Positions 1-7,261 of a DNA stretch of 25,801 nucleotides are shown here, piece after piece. Under the pieces are notes generated by a model. The model ran no database searches. It was not told the origin of the DNA and worked only from the letters and a program-made list of their open reading frames with translations. Source of the stretch: CAZPEV01 sp964585635 (GTDB lineage Bacteria; Zixibacteria; MSB-5A5; GN15; JAAZOE01). Both the position numbers and the translations under genes were made by a program. How positions within the stretch are numbered: position 1 is the first letter of the stretch; every line of letters begins with the position of its first letter. The DNA lies in NCBI GenBank assembly GCA_964585635.1, contig CAZPEV010000025.1, forward strand, positions 1 to 25,801. Direction: 5' to 3'.

Positions 1-747
1 GAAGCCTGCGGCTTCGGCCCGGTGGCGGCAGTCGTCGAGGCCACCCATCGGCTCTGCGGCCAGAAGGTTGAGATCATCAGCTATGATACCTCGGGGACGA
101 CTACCGGCGACTTTTCCGAGGTCGTCGGTTATTTGTCGGCGGTCATCATCGGGCAGAAAGAGACCCCCAAGCCGCTGCCTACTATCGGCACCCCGATCCG
201 CAAGAAAAGCAACGAGTACATCAAAGACGAGAAACAGTTCTTGCTCGACCTGGCCCGCAACGTCGTCACCGCCGGGGTCAAGGGTGAAAAAGTTGATGTT
301 CCCCCGGCGCCTACCCCTCGTCTTGAGGAAAAGCGGGGCGTCTTCGTCACCATCAATCATCGCGGCTCGTTGCGCGGCTGTATCGGGATGGTGCATGCGC
401 GCAAACGGCTGATCGACGCTGTCGCCGAGATGGCCCACGCCGCCGCCTTCGATGATCCCCGGTTCGATCCGATCATCGAGCGGGAGCTGGCCGACCTGGA
501 ATTCGAGATATCGATCCTGTCGCCGTTGGTGCGGGTCGAGGATATCAATGACATCACCGTCGGCCGGGACGGGCTGATGATCATCCTGGAGCAGCATTCC
601 GGCCTGCTCTTGCCGCAGGTGGCGACCGAATACGGCTGGGATAGGATCGCTTTTCTGGAGCAGACCTGCCTGAAGGCCGGCCTTCCCAAGCACAGCTACC
701 AGAACACCCGCACGCAGATCTACAAATTCACCGTCGACAAATTTTAA
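1..747 (+). CDS. Memo-AMMECR1 fusion (AmmeMemoRadiSam system proteins B+A), 5'-truncated
   Basis: The reading frame is open from base 1, so the gene begins upstream of the window. The first ~50 residues look like the C-terminal end of a Memo-family domain (ACGFGP, then a YDTSG..TGDFSEVVGY segment). A charged linker leads into a full AMMECR1 domain, with GVFVTINHRGSLRGCIGM, the DPRF segment, an LEFEISILSP strand and a C-terminal YKF tail. In bacteria and archaea, Memo and AMMECR1 domains are commonly encoded with a radical SAM partner (the AmmeMemoRadiSam set); the reaction is not firmly established. Here the A and B parts are one polypeptide. The radical SAM partner is not visible and may lie upstream. 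The family call is secure; the function is unknown. Confidence 0.9.
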   Translation, partial: EACGFGPVAAVVEATHRLCGQKVEIISYDTSGTTTGDFSEVVGYLSAVIIGQKETPKPLPTIGTPIRKKSNEYIKDEKQFLLDLARNVVTAGVKGEKVDVPPAPTPRLEEKRGVFVTINHRGSLRGCIGMVHARKRLIDAVAEMAHAAAFDDPRFDPIIERELADLEFEISILSPLVRVEDINDITVGRDGLMIILEQHSGLLLPQVATEYGWDRIAFLEQTCLKAGLPKHSYQNTRTQIYKFTVDKF

Positions 748-847
748 AGAACCCATAGGCACAAGACCCCCGACGGACCGGCGCCCGGCGATCTCCGTGT
801 AGACGAGCGGCCGCCATCTGCTACATCCAGTGACATATTGTCCCTGG

Positions 848-873
848 GTAGGGGCCGACCGGCATGCCGGCCC
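848..873 (+). repeat. GTAGG-led GC hairpin, copy 1
   Basis: GTAGG at 848-852 runs into a stem formed by GGGCCG (852-857) and CGGCCC (868-873). A similar unit, GTAGGGGCCGGG...CCCGGCCC, occurs at 16614-16636, and a related GTAGG-led hairpin lies at 14456-14481. This looks like a dispersed intergenic REP-type element. There is no T tract, so it is not a standard terminator. Confidence 0.5.
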
Positions 874-935
874 GGGTGATTACCATAGGTCCGGTGCCGG
901 CCAGTATTAGTGCCTATTCCGAGAGGGCATAAGGC

Positions 936-964
936 TTGACAAATTCTTGACTATAAATTATATT
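936..964 (+). promoter_or_regulatory. Sigma70-type promoter for the dockerin protein gene
   Basis: A perfect -35 box TTGACA (936-941) is separated by 17 bases from TATATT (959-964), which matches the -10 consensus at 5 of 6 positions. The surrounding bases are AT-rich. Transcription would start near 971 and leave a leader of about 105 bases before the ATG at 1076. Confidence 0.6.
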
Positions 965-1075
965 ATAGTGTGGTGATGTCTCCCATTGTTCTTTATATAT
1001 TCAGCATGTGAGTAGAAGAAATCGCCGACCGTCATCATCTGGCAGGTATTAGCTATTCTATCGCAGGGGGAGAAT

Positions 1076-3100
1076 ATGAAAACGTTTTTCGCGATTTCCG
1101 GCAGGGTCCCGATGGTCAAGGCAGCGCGGATCGTCTCCCTATTCTTTGTTATGAGTACCCTATTTATCCCGGCTAAGGCGGGTCATATCGTTGACGTGGA
1201 GATGACCTCGGCCGGTCAGCACGACACCATTTGGATAGGCCGTCCGACAACATTTGATTTTCTGATCGAGAATGACTCGTTCTTGACCGGAGTCTCCCTG
1301 GCCTTCAAAATTTGGTCGCCCGACGGTACCGCCTGGGAATGGAAATCTTTGGACAGCGGATATGGTTTTTCAAGAATGGTCACTGTTGTTCCCGGCAGCC
1401 GGATGTACCCACCGGGATATGTGTGGGATTTCGGTGGCCTTATCGTAAATGAGCGAAATATGGATGAAATCTCGCCGGATACGATTTTGTTTGGTGGGCT
1501 ATCGATTAATCATGGACTTGCCGCCGGTCCTCTGGAGCATATGGTTTCATTCAATTTCGTACCCGGGGATTCAACGCAGAGCACCGGCACAATCTGTATT
1601 GATAGTGTGACGATCCCTCCTTATGGCAGCCTAATCTTCGCCGATAGAATGGCCCGCTCAATAATCCCTCAAGTCGGCTGGCCTCCCGGCGGCCTCTGCG
1701 GGCCGGTCGGCACCGTAGCTCATGAGCCCCCCGAAATCGTCGGGAAGCCGGACAGCCTTTGGGGCGGTTATTGTGACCGGCGTTACTACGTCTTTGCTGC
1801 TGAAGACCGAGATGGTGATCCGTTTTGGTTCGAGCAAATCTCCGGCCCGGGACAGATGGACAGCACCGGGTACTGGATATATCAGCCCTCGATCAATGAT
1901 ACCGGACATGCCCTTCTGCAAATGAGAGTCTGCGATATCGACGGTTGCAGCAATATCGATACCGTATGTGTTCGAACCGATAACTACCCACCGGAATTCA
2001 GGGATATTTGTCACTCCCGTAGAGACGGTCTTGCCGGAAGTAAGACGGTCTTCTTCATTGATGCCACAGGTCCGGAATACCAGGATGAATTGACGTATGG
2101 CAAAATCGTCGGACCGGGGTTTGTTGATCCGGTCACCGGTGTCTATATGTGGGATGCCGGCCCCGCGGACACCGGCCTGTGGGATGTCGGCGTCTCTGTC
2201 TCCGACGGACAGTCAATCGCCTCATGCACCCTGACCATTCATATACAACCGGATACCTCTGCCTTTCTCTGCGGTGATGCGAACAGTGATTCCGTGATCA
2301 ATATCGGCGATGCGGTCTATATTGTGAATTACATCTTCAAGAATGGTCCGGAACCCGATCCGCTTGCCGCCGGGGATGCGAACTATGACACGGCGGTAAA
2401 TATTGGCGATGCCGTGTATATCGTAAACTATATCTTCAAGAATGGACCCGTCTTATGCTGCGAACGACCCTGCTGCGACAAACCCCTCTGCGAACAATCC
2501 ACCCCAATCACTATCACCTACAGTAAGAAGAAGCCGACCGCCGTTGATTGCGGGGGAAACTTTGGCGTACACGAGCGGAATGAATGGGCTCCGAAATGGG
2601 ACGTCTGTTGCTCTGAGGGATCTCAATGGTATGTCAGAGTTTCCAGCCTAAGTGCCGAGCATGGTATGGACACATGCAACCAGGAAAGAACGGTGATTAA
2701 CAGCAAGGATGACGTCGCCATCGACAAGTGCAAGGAAGCCATCAAAGATTTTACGCCCCAGCCTGGTCGCGTCATGCCCGAGCGTGCAAAATATGTTTCC
2801 TCGACGTGCAGCCAAAGGCACGAAGACGAACATAAGAAGGACTGGGAGAAGTTTCTAAACAACCGATGGAAGGTGGCCCAAGGGATAATCGAGGCCTTGA
2901 CCATTGCCTGTGATAGTAAGTGTCCGGATGCTGCCAGCGCGAAAGCGCAACTTAAGGCGAAAGTTGATGATGAGTTCAAGAAGGCCTATGATGCCGCGTT
3001 CAAAGACTTTGATGATTCTTCGCCGGAGGGAAGAGCCATGGATGCAGAGAATGATTGTTATATTGATCTTGTGAATGACCTAAAAACAAAATGCCCATGA
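1076..3100 (+). CDS. Secreted protein with two dockerin-type repeats and a C-terminal HExxH domain
   Basis: The protein has 674 residues. An N-terminal hydrophobic signal peptide ends near an AKAG cleavage site at about residue 36, and AGGGGGAGA precedes the ATG. The middle (residues ~220-395) looks like two Ig/cadherin-like beta domains. Residues 399-461 hold two dockerin type I-like calcium-binding repeats, each GDANxD...NIGDAVYIVNYIFKNG. A cysteine-rich linker (CCERPCCDKPLC) leads to a ~190-residue C-terminal domain. This domain contains C578, HEDEH (H582-H586), DW at 589-590 and a later AENDC (E658, C661), a layout seen in zincin-like metallopeptidase domains. H582/H586/E658 are candidate zinc ligands by inference. 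In this group of bacteria, dockerin repeats occur on many secreted proteins without a known cellulosome. Substrate and partner are unknown. Confidence 0.8.
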   Translation: MKTFFAISGRVPMVKAARIVSLFFVMSTLFIPAKAGHIVDVEMTSAGQHDTIWIGRPTTFDFLIENDSFLTGVSLAFKIWSPDGTAWEWKSLDSGYGFSRMVTVVPGSRMYPPGYVWDFGGLIVNERNMDEISPDTILFGGLSINHGLAAGPLEHMVSFNFVPGDSTQSTGTICIDSVTIPPYGSLIFADRMARSIIPQVGWPPGGLCGPVGTVAHEPPEIVGKPDSLWGGYCDRRYYVFAAEDRDGDPFWFEQISGPGQMDSTGYWIYQPSINDTGHALLQMRVCDIDGCSNIDTVCVRTDNYPPEFRDICHSRRDGLAGSKTVFFIDATGPEYQDELTYGKIVGPGFVDPVTGVYMWDAGPADTGLWDVGVSVSDGQSIASCTLTIHIQPDTSAFLCGDANSDSVINIGDAVYIVNYIFKNGPEPDPLAAGDANYDTAVNIGDAVYIVNYIFKNGPVLCCERPCCDKPLCEQSTPITITYSKKKPTAVDCGGNFGVHERNEWAPKWDVCCSEGSQWYVRVSSLSAEHGMDTCNQERTVINSKDDVAIDKCKEAIKDFTPQPGRVMPERAKYVSSTCSQRHEDEHKKDWEKFLNNRWKVAQGIIEALTIACDSKCPDAASAKAQLKAKVDDEFKKAYDAAFKDFDDSSPEGRAMDAENDCYIDLVNDLKTKCP

Positions 3101-3119
3101 CTTCCCCTCACGGGCCTGT

Positions 3120-3238
3120 TGCATGAGTCATTGCCTACCCGGCTGCGCTCCTTCAAGCCGGGAATATCCATTGTGTGTCAATCCCAAACTTGTTTGGAAG
3201 TGTCTTCCTGTTTGTCTTCCGTGATTTCCACGTCAAGG
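3120..3238 (+). repeat. Dispersed palindromic repeat (CAAACTTGTTTG family), copy A
   Basis: This copy lies between convergent genes. The core is CCAAAC-TT-GTTTGG at 3184-3197. The flanks match the copy at 15988-16106 over about 100 bases, including TTCAAGCC, GTGTGYCA before the core and a TTGTCYTCCGT segment after it. The outer arms of the palindrome are degenerate in this copy. Confidence 0.7.
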
Positions 3239-3240
3239 CA

Positions 3241-3263
3241 GTCGAAACGCCTGCGGTTTCGAC
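3241..3263 (-). repeat. GTCGAAAC palindrome, inverted copy
   Basis: GTCGAAAC (3241-3248) and GTTTCGAC (3256-3263) form a hairpin with a 7-base loop. Read on the minus strand, the 23-base unit matches the unit at 14568-14590 at 22 of 23 positions, so the two are inverted copies of one element. It lies directly next to repeat copy A and just downstream of the ubiE stop codon. Confidence 0.65.
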
Positions 3264-3270
3264 TTATCCT

Positions 3271-3993
3271 CTATGCTTTCTCGGTGAAATAAATCATGGC
3301 GGTCGATAACGTTTGCGGTAGGGCCGAGGCGCGGGCGAAGCCGGCGGCGCGCATCAGGGTGACAAACTCCTCCGGGTCGGGAAAGGCCGCCACCGAATCA
3401 TGCAGATATTGATACGCCCCGCGATCGCCGGAGATAATCCCACCTACTAGCGGCATGACCTTGGAAAAATATAACGAGAATATGCCTCTCACCATCCGGT
3501 TCTTGGGCATGGCCGGCTCGACAATCACCAACCGCCCGCCGGGTCGCAGCACGCGCAAGATTTCTCGCAGCGCCGCCCCCTTGTCGGCGATATTCCTGAT
3601 ACCGAATCCGATTGTGACCGCGTCGACCGCCCCATCCCGGCAGGGGAGAGCCAGCGCATCACCCTGGCAGAGGATGAGGCCGGATGGCGCGTCGGCCAAT
3701 CGTCGCTGCGCGACATCCAGCATCCGCCGCGAGAAATCGATCCCGATCAGGCGGATTTCGGCGCCGTATTTCTTCTTCAGAATCTGAATGAAATCCCCCG
3801 ACCCACAGCAGAGGTCAACGACCGTTTTGCCTCGCAGATCACTGAGCAGGTCCACCGCCCGCCGTCGCCAGCGAACGTCCAGCCCGGCCGATAGAATCCG
3901 ATTGAGGAGGTCATAGCGGGAGCTGATCCGGTCAAACATCGCCCGAATCGTTCCGCCCTGACGATTGTCGATTCTATTCTGAGGATCACTCAT
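3271..3993 (-). CDS. ubiE: Demethylmenaquinone / ubiquinone C-methyltransferase (UbiE/MenG)
   Basis: This is a SAM-dependent class I methyltransferase that methylates the quinone ring in a late step of menaquinone (or ubiquinone) synthesis. The family signatures are complete: MFDRISSRYDLLNRILSAGLD near the N-terminus, SAM motif I VVDLCCGSGD, IGFGIRN, LRPGGRLVIVEP, and the C-terminal YQYLHDSVAAFP. At about 240 residues it has the usual length. I take ATG at 3993 as the start; an in-frame TTG at 4011 would add six residues, and neither has a clear Shine-Dalgarno. It is the last gene of the minus-strand run and faces the dockerin gene. Menaquinone is the more likely product, but the sequence cannot decide this. 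Confidence 0.93.
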   Translation of the reverse strand: MSDPQNRIDNRQGGTIRAMFDRISSRYDLLNRILSAGLDVRWRRRAVDLLSDLRGKTVVDLCCGSGDFIQILKKKYGAEIRLIGIDFSRRMLDVAQRRLADAPSGLILCQGDALALPCRDGAVDAVTIGFGIRNIADKGAALREILRVLRPGGRLVIVEPAMPKNRMVRGIFSLYFSKVMPLVGGIISGDRGAYQYLHDSVAAFPDPEEFVTLMRAAGFARASALPQTLSTAMIYFTEKA

Positions 3994-4043
3994 TCGGGAC
4001 TGCGGATGCAAAATGAATTATCACGACCGAATGGCCCCTTCGG

Positions 4044-4922
4044 CTATTTCCATCCCACCGGTTTCTTATGATAATCCAGAATCAGCTTGATCGCCTCCTC
4101 GGCGGTGTCGGCGAACTGGAAGAAGTCGAGATCGCCGGGGTCGATCGTTCCTTCCGCGACCATAAAGTCGAAATTAATCAGTTGCGACCAGTAGTCACGG
4201 CCGAACAGGACGATCGGGATGCGCTTGGTGCGGTCGGTCTGGACCAACGTCAGGGCCTCAAACAACTCGTCCAGCGTGCCGAAGCCGCCGGGGAAGGCCA
4301 CCAGGGCCTTGGCGCGCAGCATGAAATGCATCTTGCGGACGGCAAAATAGCGGAACTGAAAGCAGAGATCGGGGGTGATGTACGGGTTGGGCGTCTGTTC
4401 GTTCGGCAGGGTGATATTCAGGCCGATCGATTTGGCGCCGCAATCATGGGCGCCGCGATTGGCCGCCTCCATGATCCCCGGCCCGCCGCCGGTGACGATG
4501 ACAAACTCGGCGCCGCCGTATTTCTTGCGGGATTCGCACGACATCAGTTCGGCGAACCGCCGCGCCTCGGTATAGAAGCCCGACTTGGCCTTGACGTGAC
4601 GGGCAATGGCCGCTTTCTTGAGCAGCTCGGGATCGCGCGGCCGTATCTTGAGCTCGGCTTCCAGCGCCTTGACCCGCTTGTCGCATGCCTTCGGCTCCAG
4701 GATGCGGGTGCCGCCGAAGACCACCACCGTCGACTTGATATTGTACGCCGCGAGATACATCTCGGCCTTGGTCAGCTCCAATTGAAGGCGAACCGGCCGC
4801 AGTTCATCGCGCATCATGAAATCATGGTCCAAATAGGCCAGGCGATACGACGGCTGCTCCAGCCACCAGTGTCCGTGATTGGCGTTCCGTTTTTTCTGTG
4901 TCATCAGTTTATTCCGTTTCAT
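4044..4922 (-). CDS. LOG-family (TIGR00730-type) Rossmann-fold protein
   Basis: The 292-residue protein belongs to the LOG/YgdH superfamily, some members of which are nucleotide 5'-monophosphate phosphoribohydrolases and were often misnamed lysine decarboxylases. It shows STVVVFGGTRI at the first beta strand, TGGGPGIMEAANRGA for phosphate binding, and PGGFGTLDELFE around residues 210-220, the PGGxGTxxE catalytic signature. The ~75-residue N-terminal extension and long form resemble the larger bacterial LOG proteins rather than the ~190-residue plant-type enzymes. An alternative start is the Met at residue 7. It lies 19 bases downstream of the PASTA gene and is probably co-transcribed with it. 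Substrate not determined. Confidence 0.88.
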   Translation of the reverse strand: MKRNKLMTQKKRNANHGHWWLEQPSYRLAYLDHDFMMRDELRPVRLQLELTKAEMYLAAYNIKSTVVVFGGTRILEPKACDKRVKALEAELKIRPRDPELLKKAAIARHVKAKSGFYTEARRFAELMSCESRKKYGGAEFVIVTGGGPGIMEAANRGAHDCGAKSIGLNITLPNEQTPNPYITPDLCFQFRYFAVRKMHFMLRAKALVAFPGGFGTLDELFEALTLVQTDRTKRIPIVLFGRDYWSQLINFDFMVAEGTIDPGDLDFFQFADTAEEAIKLILDYHKKPVGWK

Positions 4923-4941
4923 CTACTAAGTTCTTTGGCTG

Positions 4942-5742
4942 TCAGTCGGTCGATGAGACGACCAGATCGATGGCCTCCCCGGTCGACAGTTCCGTGCCGG
5001 CCTCCTGCGATTGCTCCAGGACGGTCTCCGGCAGATAGCGCTCGTCAACGACTCGTTTCACCTCGCCCAGCGTCAGCCCCTTCTCATCCAGGATCTTCAT
5101 CGCCTCGTCCAGCGACTTTCCGATCAGGCGGGGGACGGTGACGGTCGTGGGCCGCGGGCCGCGGCTGACCAGAAAGTTAATCGGGCTGCCATAGGGGACC
5201 ACGGTGAGCGATTCGGGAAAGGAGAAAATCACCGCCTTTTGCGGGACGGTATCACTGTATTCCCACTTGATGCTTCCCAGCCGAAGGCCCACGGCATCGA
5301 GCTTCCCCTCGGCCTGACGGATGGAACAAAAGCTTACACCCGGTACGACGACATCCTTCGTCCCCAGGGAGGTCACGACCTTGATGGCGCGGCCCGACTT
5401 CACCATGGTCCCGCCGGTCGGCAACTGGGAGAGGATGGTGCCGGTCGGCTTGTCGGGATGATACTGCTGAGACATGACCTCGAGGGCTATGTCGGCCTCT
5501 CTCAGGACCGGTCCGGCCTTGTCGAGCGTCATTCCGACGATATTGGGCAGGGGGAACTCCTGGCCATGGCGGGTGATAATCGGCATGACCAGATCGTTCA
5601 GGATAATAAACAGAAAGAGACCGACCGCCAGGAAAACACCGGTTCGAACCAGGTATTTCTCCCGGAGCGATTTCGGCGCCACCAGCCGCTTCCGGAGAGC
5701 GGACGATTGCACGGCGCTAATGAGGCGTTTGAAGACATTCAT
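4942..5742 (-). CDS. Membrane-anchored protein with three PASTA domains
   Basis: The protein has 266 residues: a short basic cytoplasmic N-terminus, one transmembrane helix (about residues 33-55, TGVFLAVGLFLFIILNDLV) and three consecutive PASTA repeats of ~65 residues. The repeats are recognisable by (V/L)P(N/G/R)(I/V)xGxxxxxA and by the closing GxxI...VS segments. PASTA domains bind peptidoglycan fragments, usually in Ser/Thr kinases or penicillin-binding proteins, but no kinase or transpeptidase domain is present here. It would place three PASTA units outside the membrane. It sits 27 bases after rsmB in the same direction, an arrangement I recall from related genomes but cannot verify here. 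Its role is probably cell-wall sensing or anchoring. Confidence 0.88.
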   Translation of the reverse strand: MNVFKRLISAVQSSALRKRLVAPKSLREKYLVRTGVFLAVGLFLFIILNDLVMPIITRHGQEFPLPNIVGMTLDKAGPVLREADIALEVMSQQYHPDKPTGTILSQLPTGGTMVKSGRAIKVVTSLGTKDVVVPGVSFCSIRQAEGKLDAVGLRLGSIKWEYSDTVPQKAVIFSFPESLTVVPYGSPINFLVSRGPRPTTVTVPRLIGKSLDEAMKILDEKGLTLGEVKRVVDERYLPETVLEQSQEAGTELSTGEAIDLVVSSTD

Positions 5743-5769
5743 ACCGTTACATGCACAAGGAAGTATAGT

Positions 5770-7179
5770 TTACGACTTTTTTGGCCGACCGCCAATTCTT
5801 TTCTTCAGGCGGACGCAGAAAACGCCGTCCAGGTCGGCGATATCGGGGTAGGTCTTGACAAATCCCCGCTCATTGACCAACTCGGCGGGCAGGTAATTGG
5901 TGGCGGGATCGATCGAGAAATCGGGCCGTTCCAGCAGAAATTCCTCGACCACCTGGTCGTTTTCGGGGCGGATAATGGTGCAAGTGGAATAGACCAGAAC
6001 CCCGCCGGGATTGACCAGATCGGCGGCGTGCCGCAACAGCAGGGCCTGGGCCTGGGCCAGCTTCTGCGAGTCATCCTTCGTCTTCGACCAGCGCAGGTCG
6101 CTGTGCTTGCCGACCACGCCCCAACCGGAGCAGAGGACGTCCAAGAGGACCATGTCGCTGGAGGGTCCTTTGAAATCGAGGGCGTCGCAGAGAACCGGGG
6201 CGATTATGCGGATGCCCAGCCGCCGGGCGTTGTCGACGAGCGTCTCCAGACGATGGTGATTGATATCAACGGCGGTGATCAGCCCCCGATTATCCATCAA
6301 CCCGGCGGCATAAGTGGCTTTGCCTCCGGGGGCAGAGGCCAGATCGAGCATATGGTCGTCCGGCTCCGGGTTCAGCAGCCGGACCGCCAACCCGGCGGCC
6401 TCGTCCTGCACATAGACCAGGCCGGAATCGATGAGCTCCCTTTCCAGCGGCAGCCCCTGCTTATGGATGTGAAAGAAATCTGTCAGATATTTTCCCTGGC
6501 GGAATTCAATCTTGTGGTCCTGAAAAAGCTTGATCAATTGCTCCGGCGTGGCGCGGATGCGGTTGACTCGATAATTCAGTCCCGGCGCCCGGTTGCCCCG
6601 TTCCAGGAGCGTTTCCGCCCGTTCCAGCCCGAATTCGTCGCAGCAATATTTCACAAACCAGTCAGGGTAGCTGTAATGTTCGGCCAGATACCGTTCCGGT
6701 TCCGCCTGCTTGTCGGGGAAGACGACCTTCTCCGGATTCCGCAGATAGCTGCGCAACACGGCGTTGACGAACGACCCGCGCGTATGATGCACCATGCCGC
6801 GCGCCAAATTGACCGTCTCCGACACGGCCGCTCCCTGCGGAATACGATTGGTGAAGATCAGTTGGTATATGCCCAGGCGGAGGATATTCCGCGTCGGCTT
6901 GTCGATCTTGATACCGGGGCGCTGCAAAAAGAAGGAGTAGGTGTAGTCCAGGCGCCGCTTCATTTTGACCACGCCATGGCACAACTGCAGCAGAAAGCGG
7001 CGGTCCAGTTCGCTGAAATGGGCGCCATCGAATACCTGGCTGATCGCCTCGTCGGTCTTCCAGCCGCGATCCAGCACCATTTCCAGCACATTTACACAGG
7101 CGCCGCGCACCGGGTCGTATTTAGCTGTCTTGGCGGGGACGGGTGGTCTTTTCGGTTTTTTTTCAGGCTTTGTGGCCAT
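5770..7179 (-). CDS. rsmB: 16S rRNA m5C967 methyltransferase RsmB
   Basis: RsmB methylates C967 of 16S rRNA. The 469-residue protein has an N-terminal NusB-like helical RNA-binding domain (ACVNVLEMVLDRGWKTDEAI onward) and a C-terminal Rossmann methyltransferase domain with SAM motif I LDLASAPGGKATYAAGL. The two cysteines of the RNA m5C family are present: C350 in motif IV and C400 in motif VI (YSTCTI). Motif IV reads DVLCSGWG rather than the usual D(A/V)PCSG, so the proline before the cysteine is Leu349. AAGGAG lies 12 bases before the ATG. An 82-base gap separates it from the radical SAM gene upstream, and the PASTA gene follows closely. Confidence 0.93.
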   Translation of the reverse strand: MATKPEKKPKRPPVPAKTAKYDPVRGACVNVLEMVLDRGWKTDEAISQVFDGAHFSELDRRFLLQLCHGVVKMKRRLDYTYSFFLQRPGIKIDKPTRNILRLGIYQLIFTNRIPQGAAVSETVNLARGMVHHTRGSFVNAVLRSYLRNPEKVVFPDKQAEPERYLAEHYSYPDWFVKYCCDEFGLERAETLLERGNRAPGLNYRVNRIRATPEQLIKLFQDHKIEFRQGKYLTDFFHIHKQGLPLERELIDSGLVYVQDEAAGLAVRLLNPEPDDHMLDLASAPGGKATYAAGLMDNRGLITAVDINHHRLETLVDNARRLGIRIIAPVLCDALDFKGPSSDMVLLDVLCSGWGVVGKHSDLRWSKTKDDSQKLAQAQALLLRHAADLVNPGGVLVYSTCTIIRPENDQVVEEFLLERPDFSIDPATNYLPAELVNERGFVKTYPDIADLDGVFCVRLKKRIGGRPKKS

Positions 7180-7261
7180 ACGCCCAAGTTGCTCCTTAAA
7201 CTGAAGGGGCCTTAGTACTTATTCTATCGGCTGATTTTGTCTGCGCTGTAGTCCCATAATT

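Larger units (their letters stand above)
748..1075. other. Intergenic region with a hairpin repeat and promoter
   Basis: This stretch of 328 bases holds no convincing gene. It contains a GTAGG-led GC hairpin at 848-873 and a sigma70-type promoter at 936-964. From about 934 to 1075 it is clearly more AT-rich than the rest, as expected for a promoter and leader serving the gene at 1076. Confidence 0.6.

Noticed and set aside
4068..5141. Plus-strand open frame of 357 codons
   Set aside because: Antisense to the LOG-family gene and the end of the PASTA gene; no protein-like motifs.
5011..7215. Very long plus-strand open frame (734 codons)
   Set aside because: It is antisense to rsmB and the PASTA gene, both of which carry clear family motifs; such frames are common opposite GC-rich genes.
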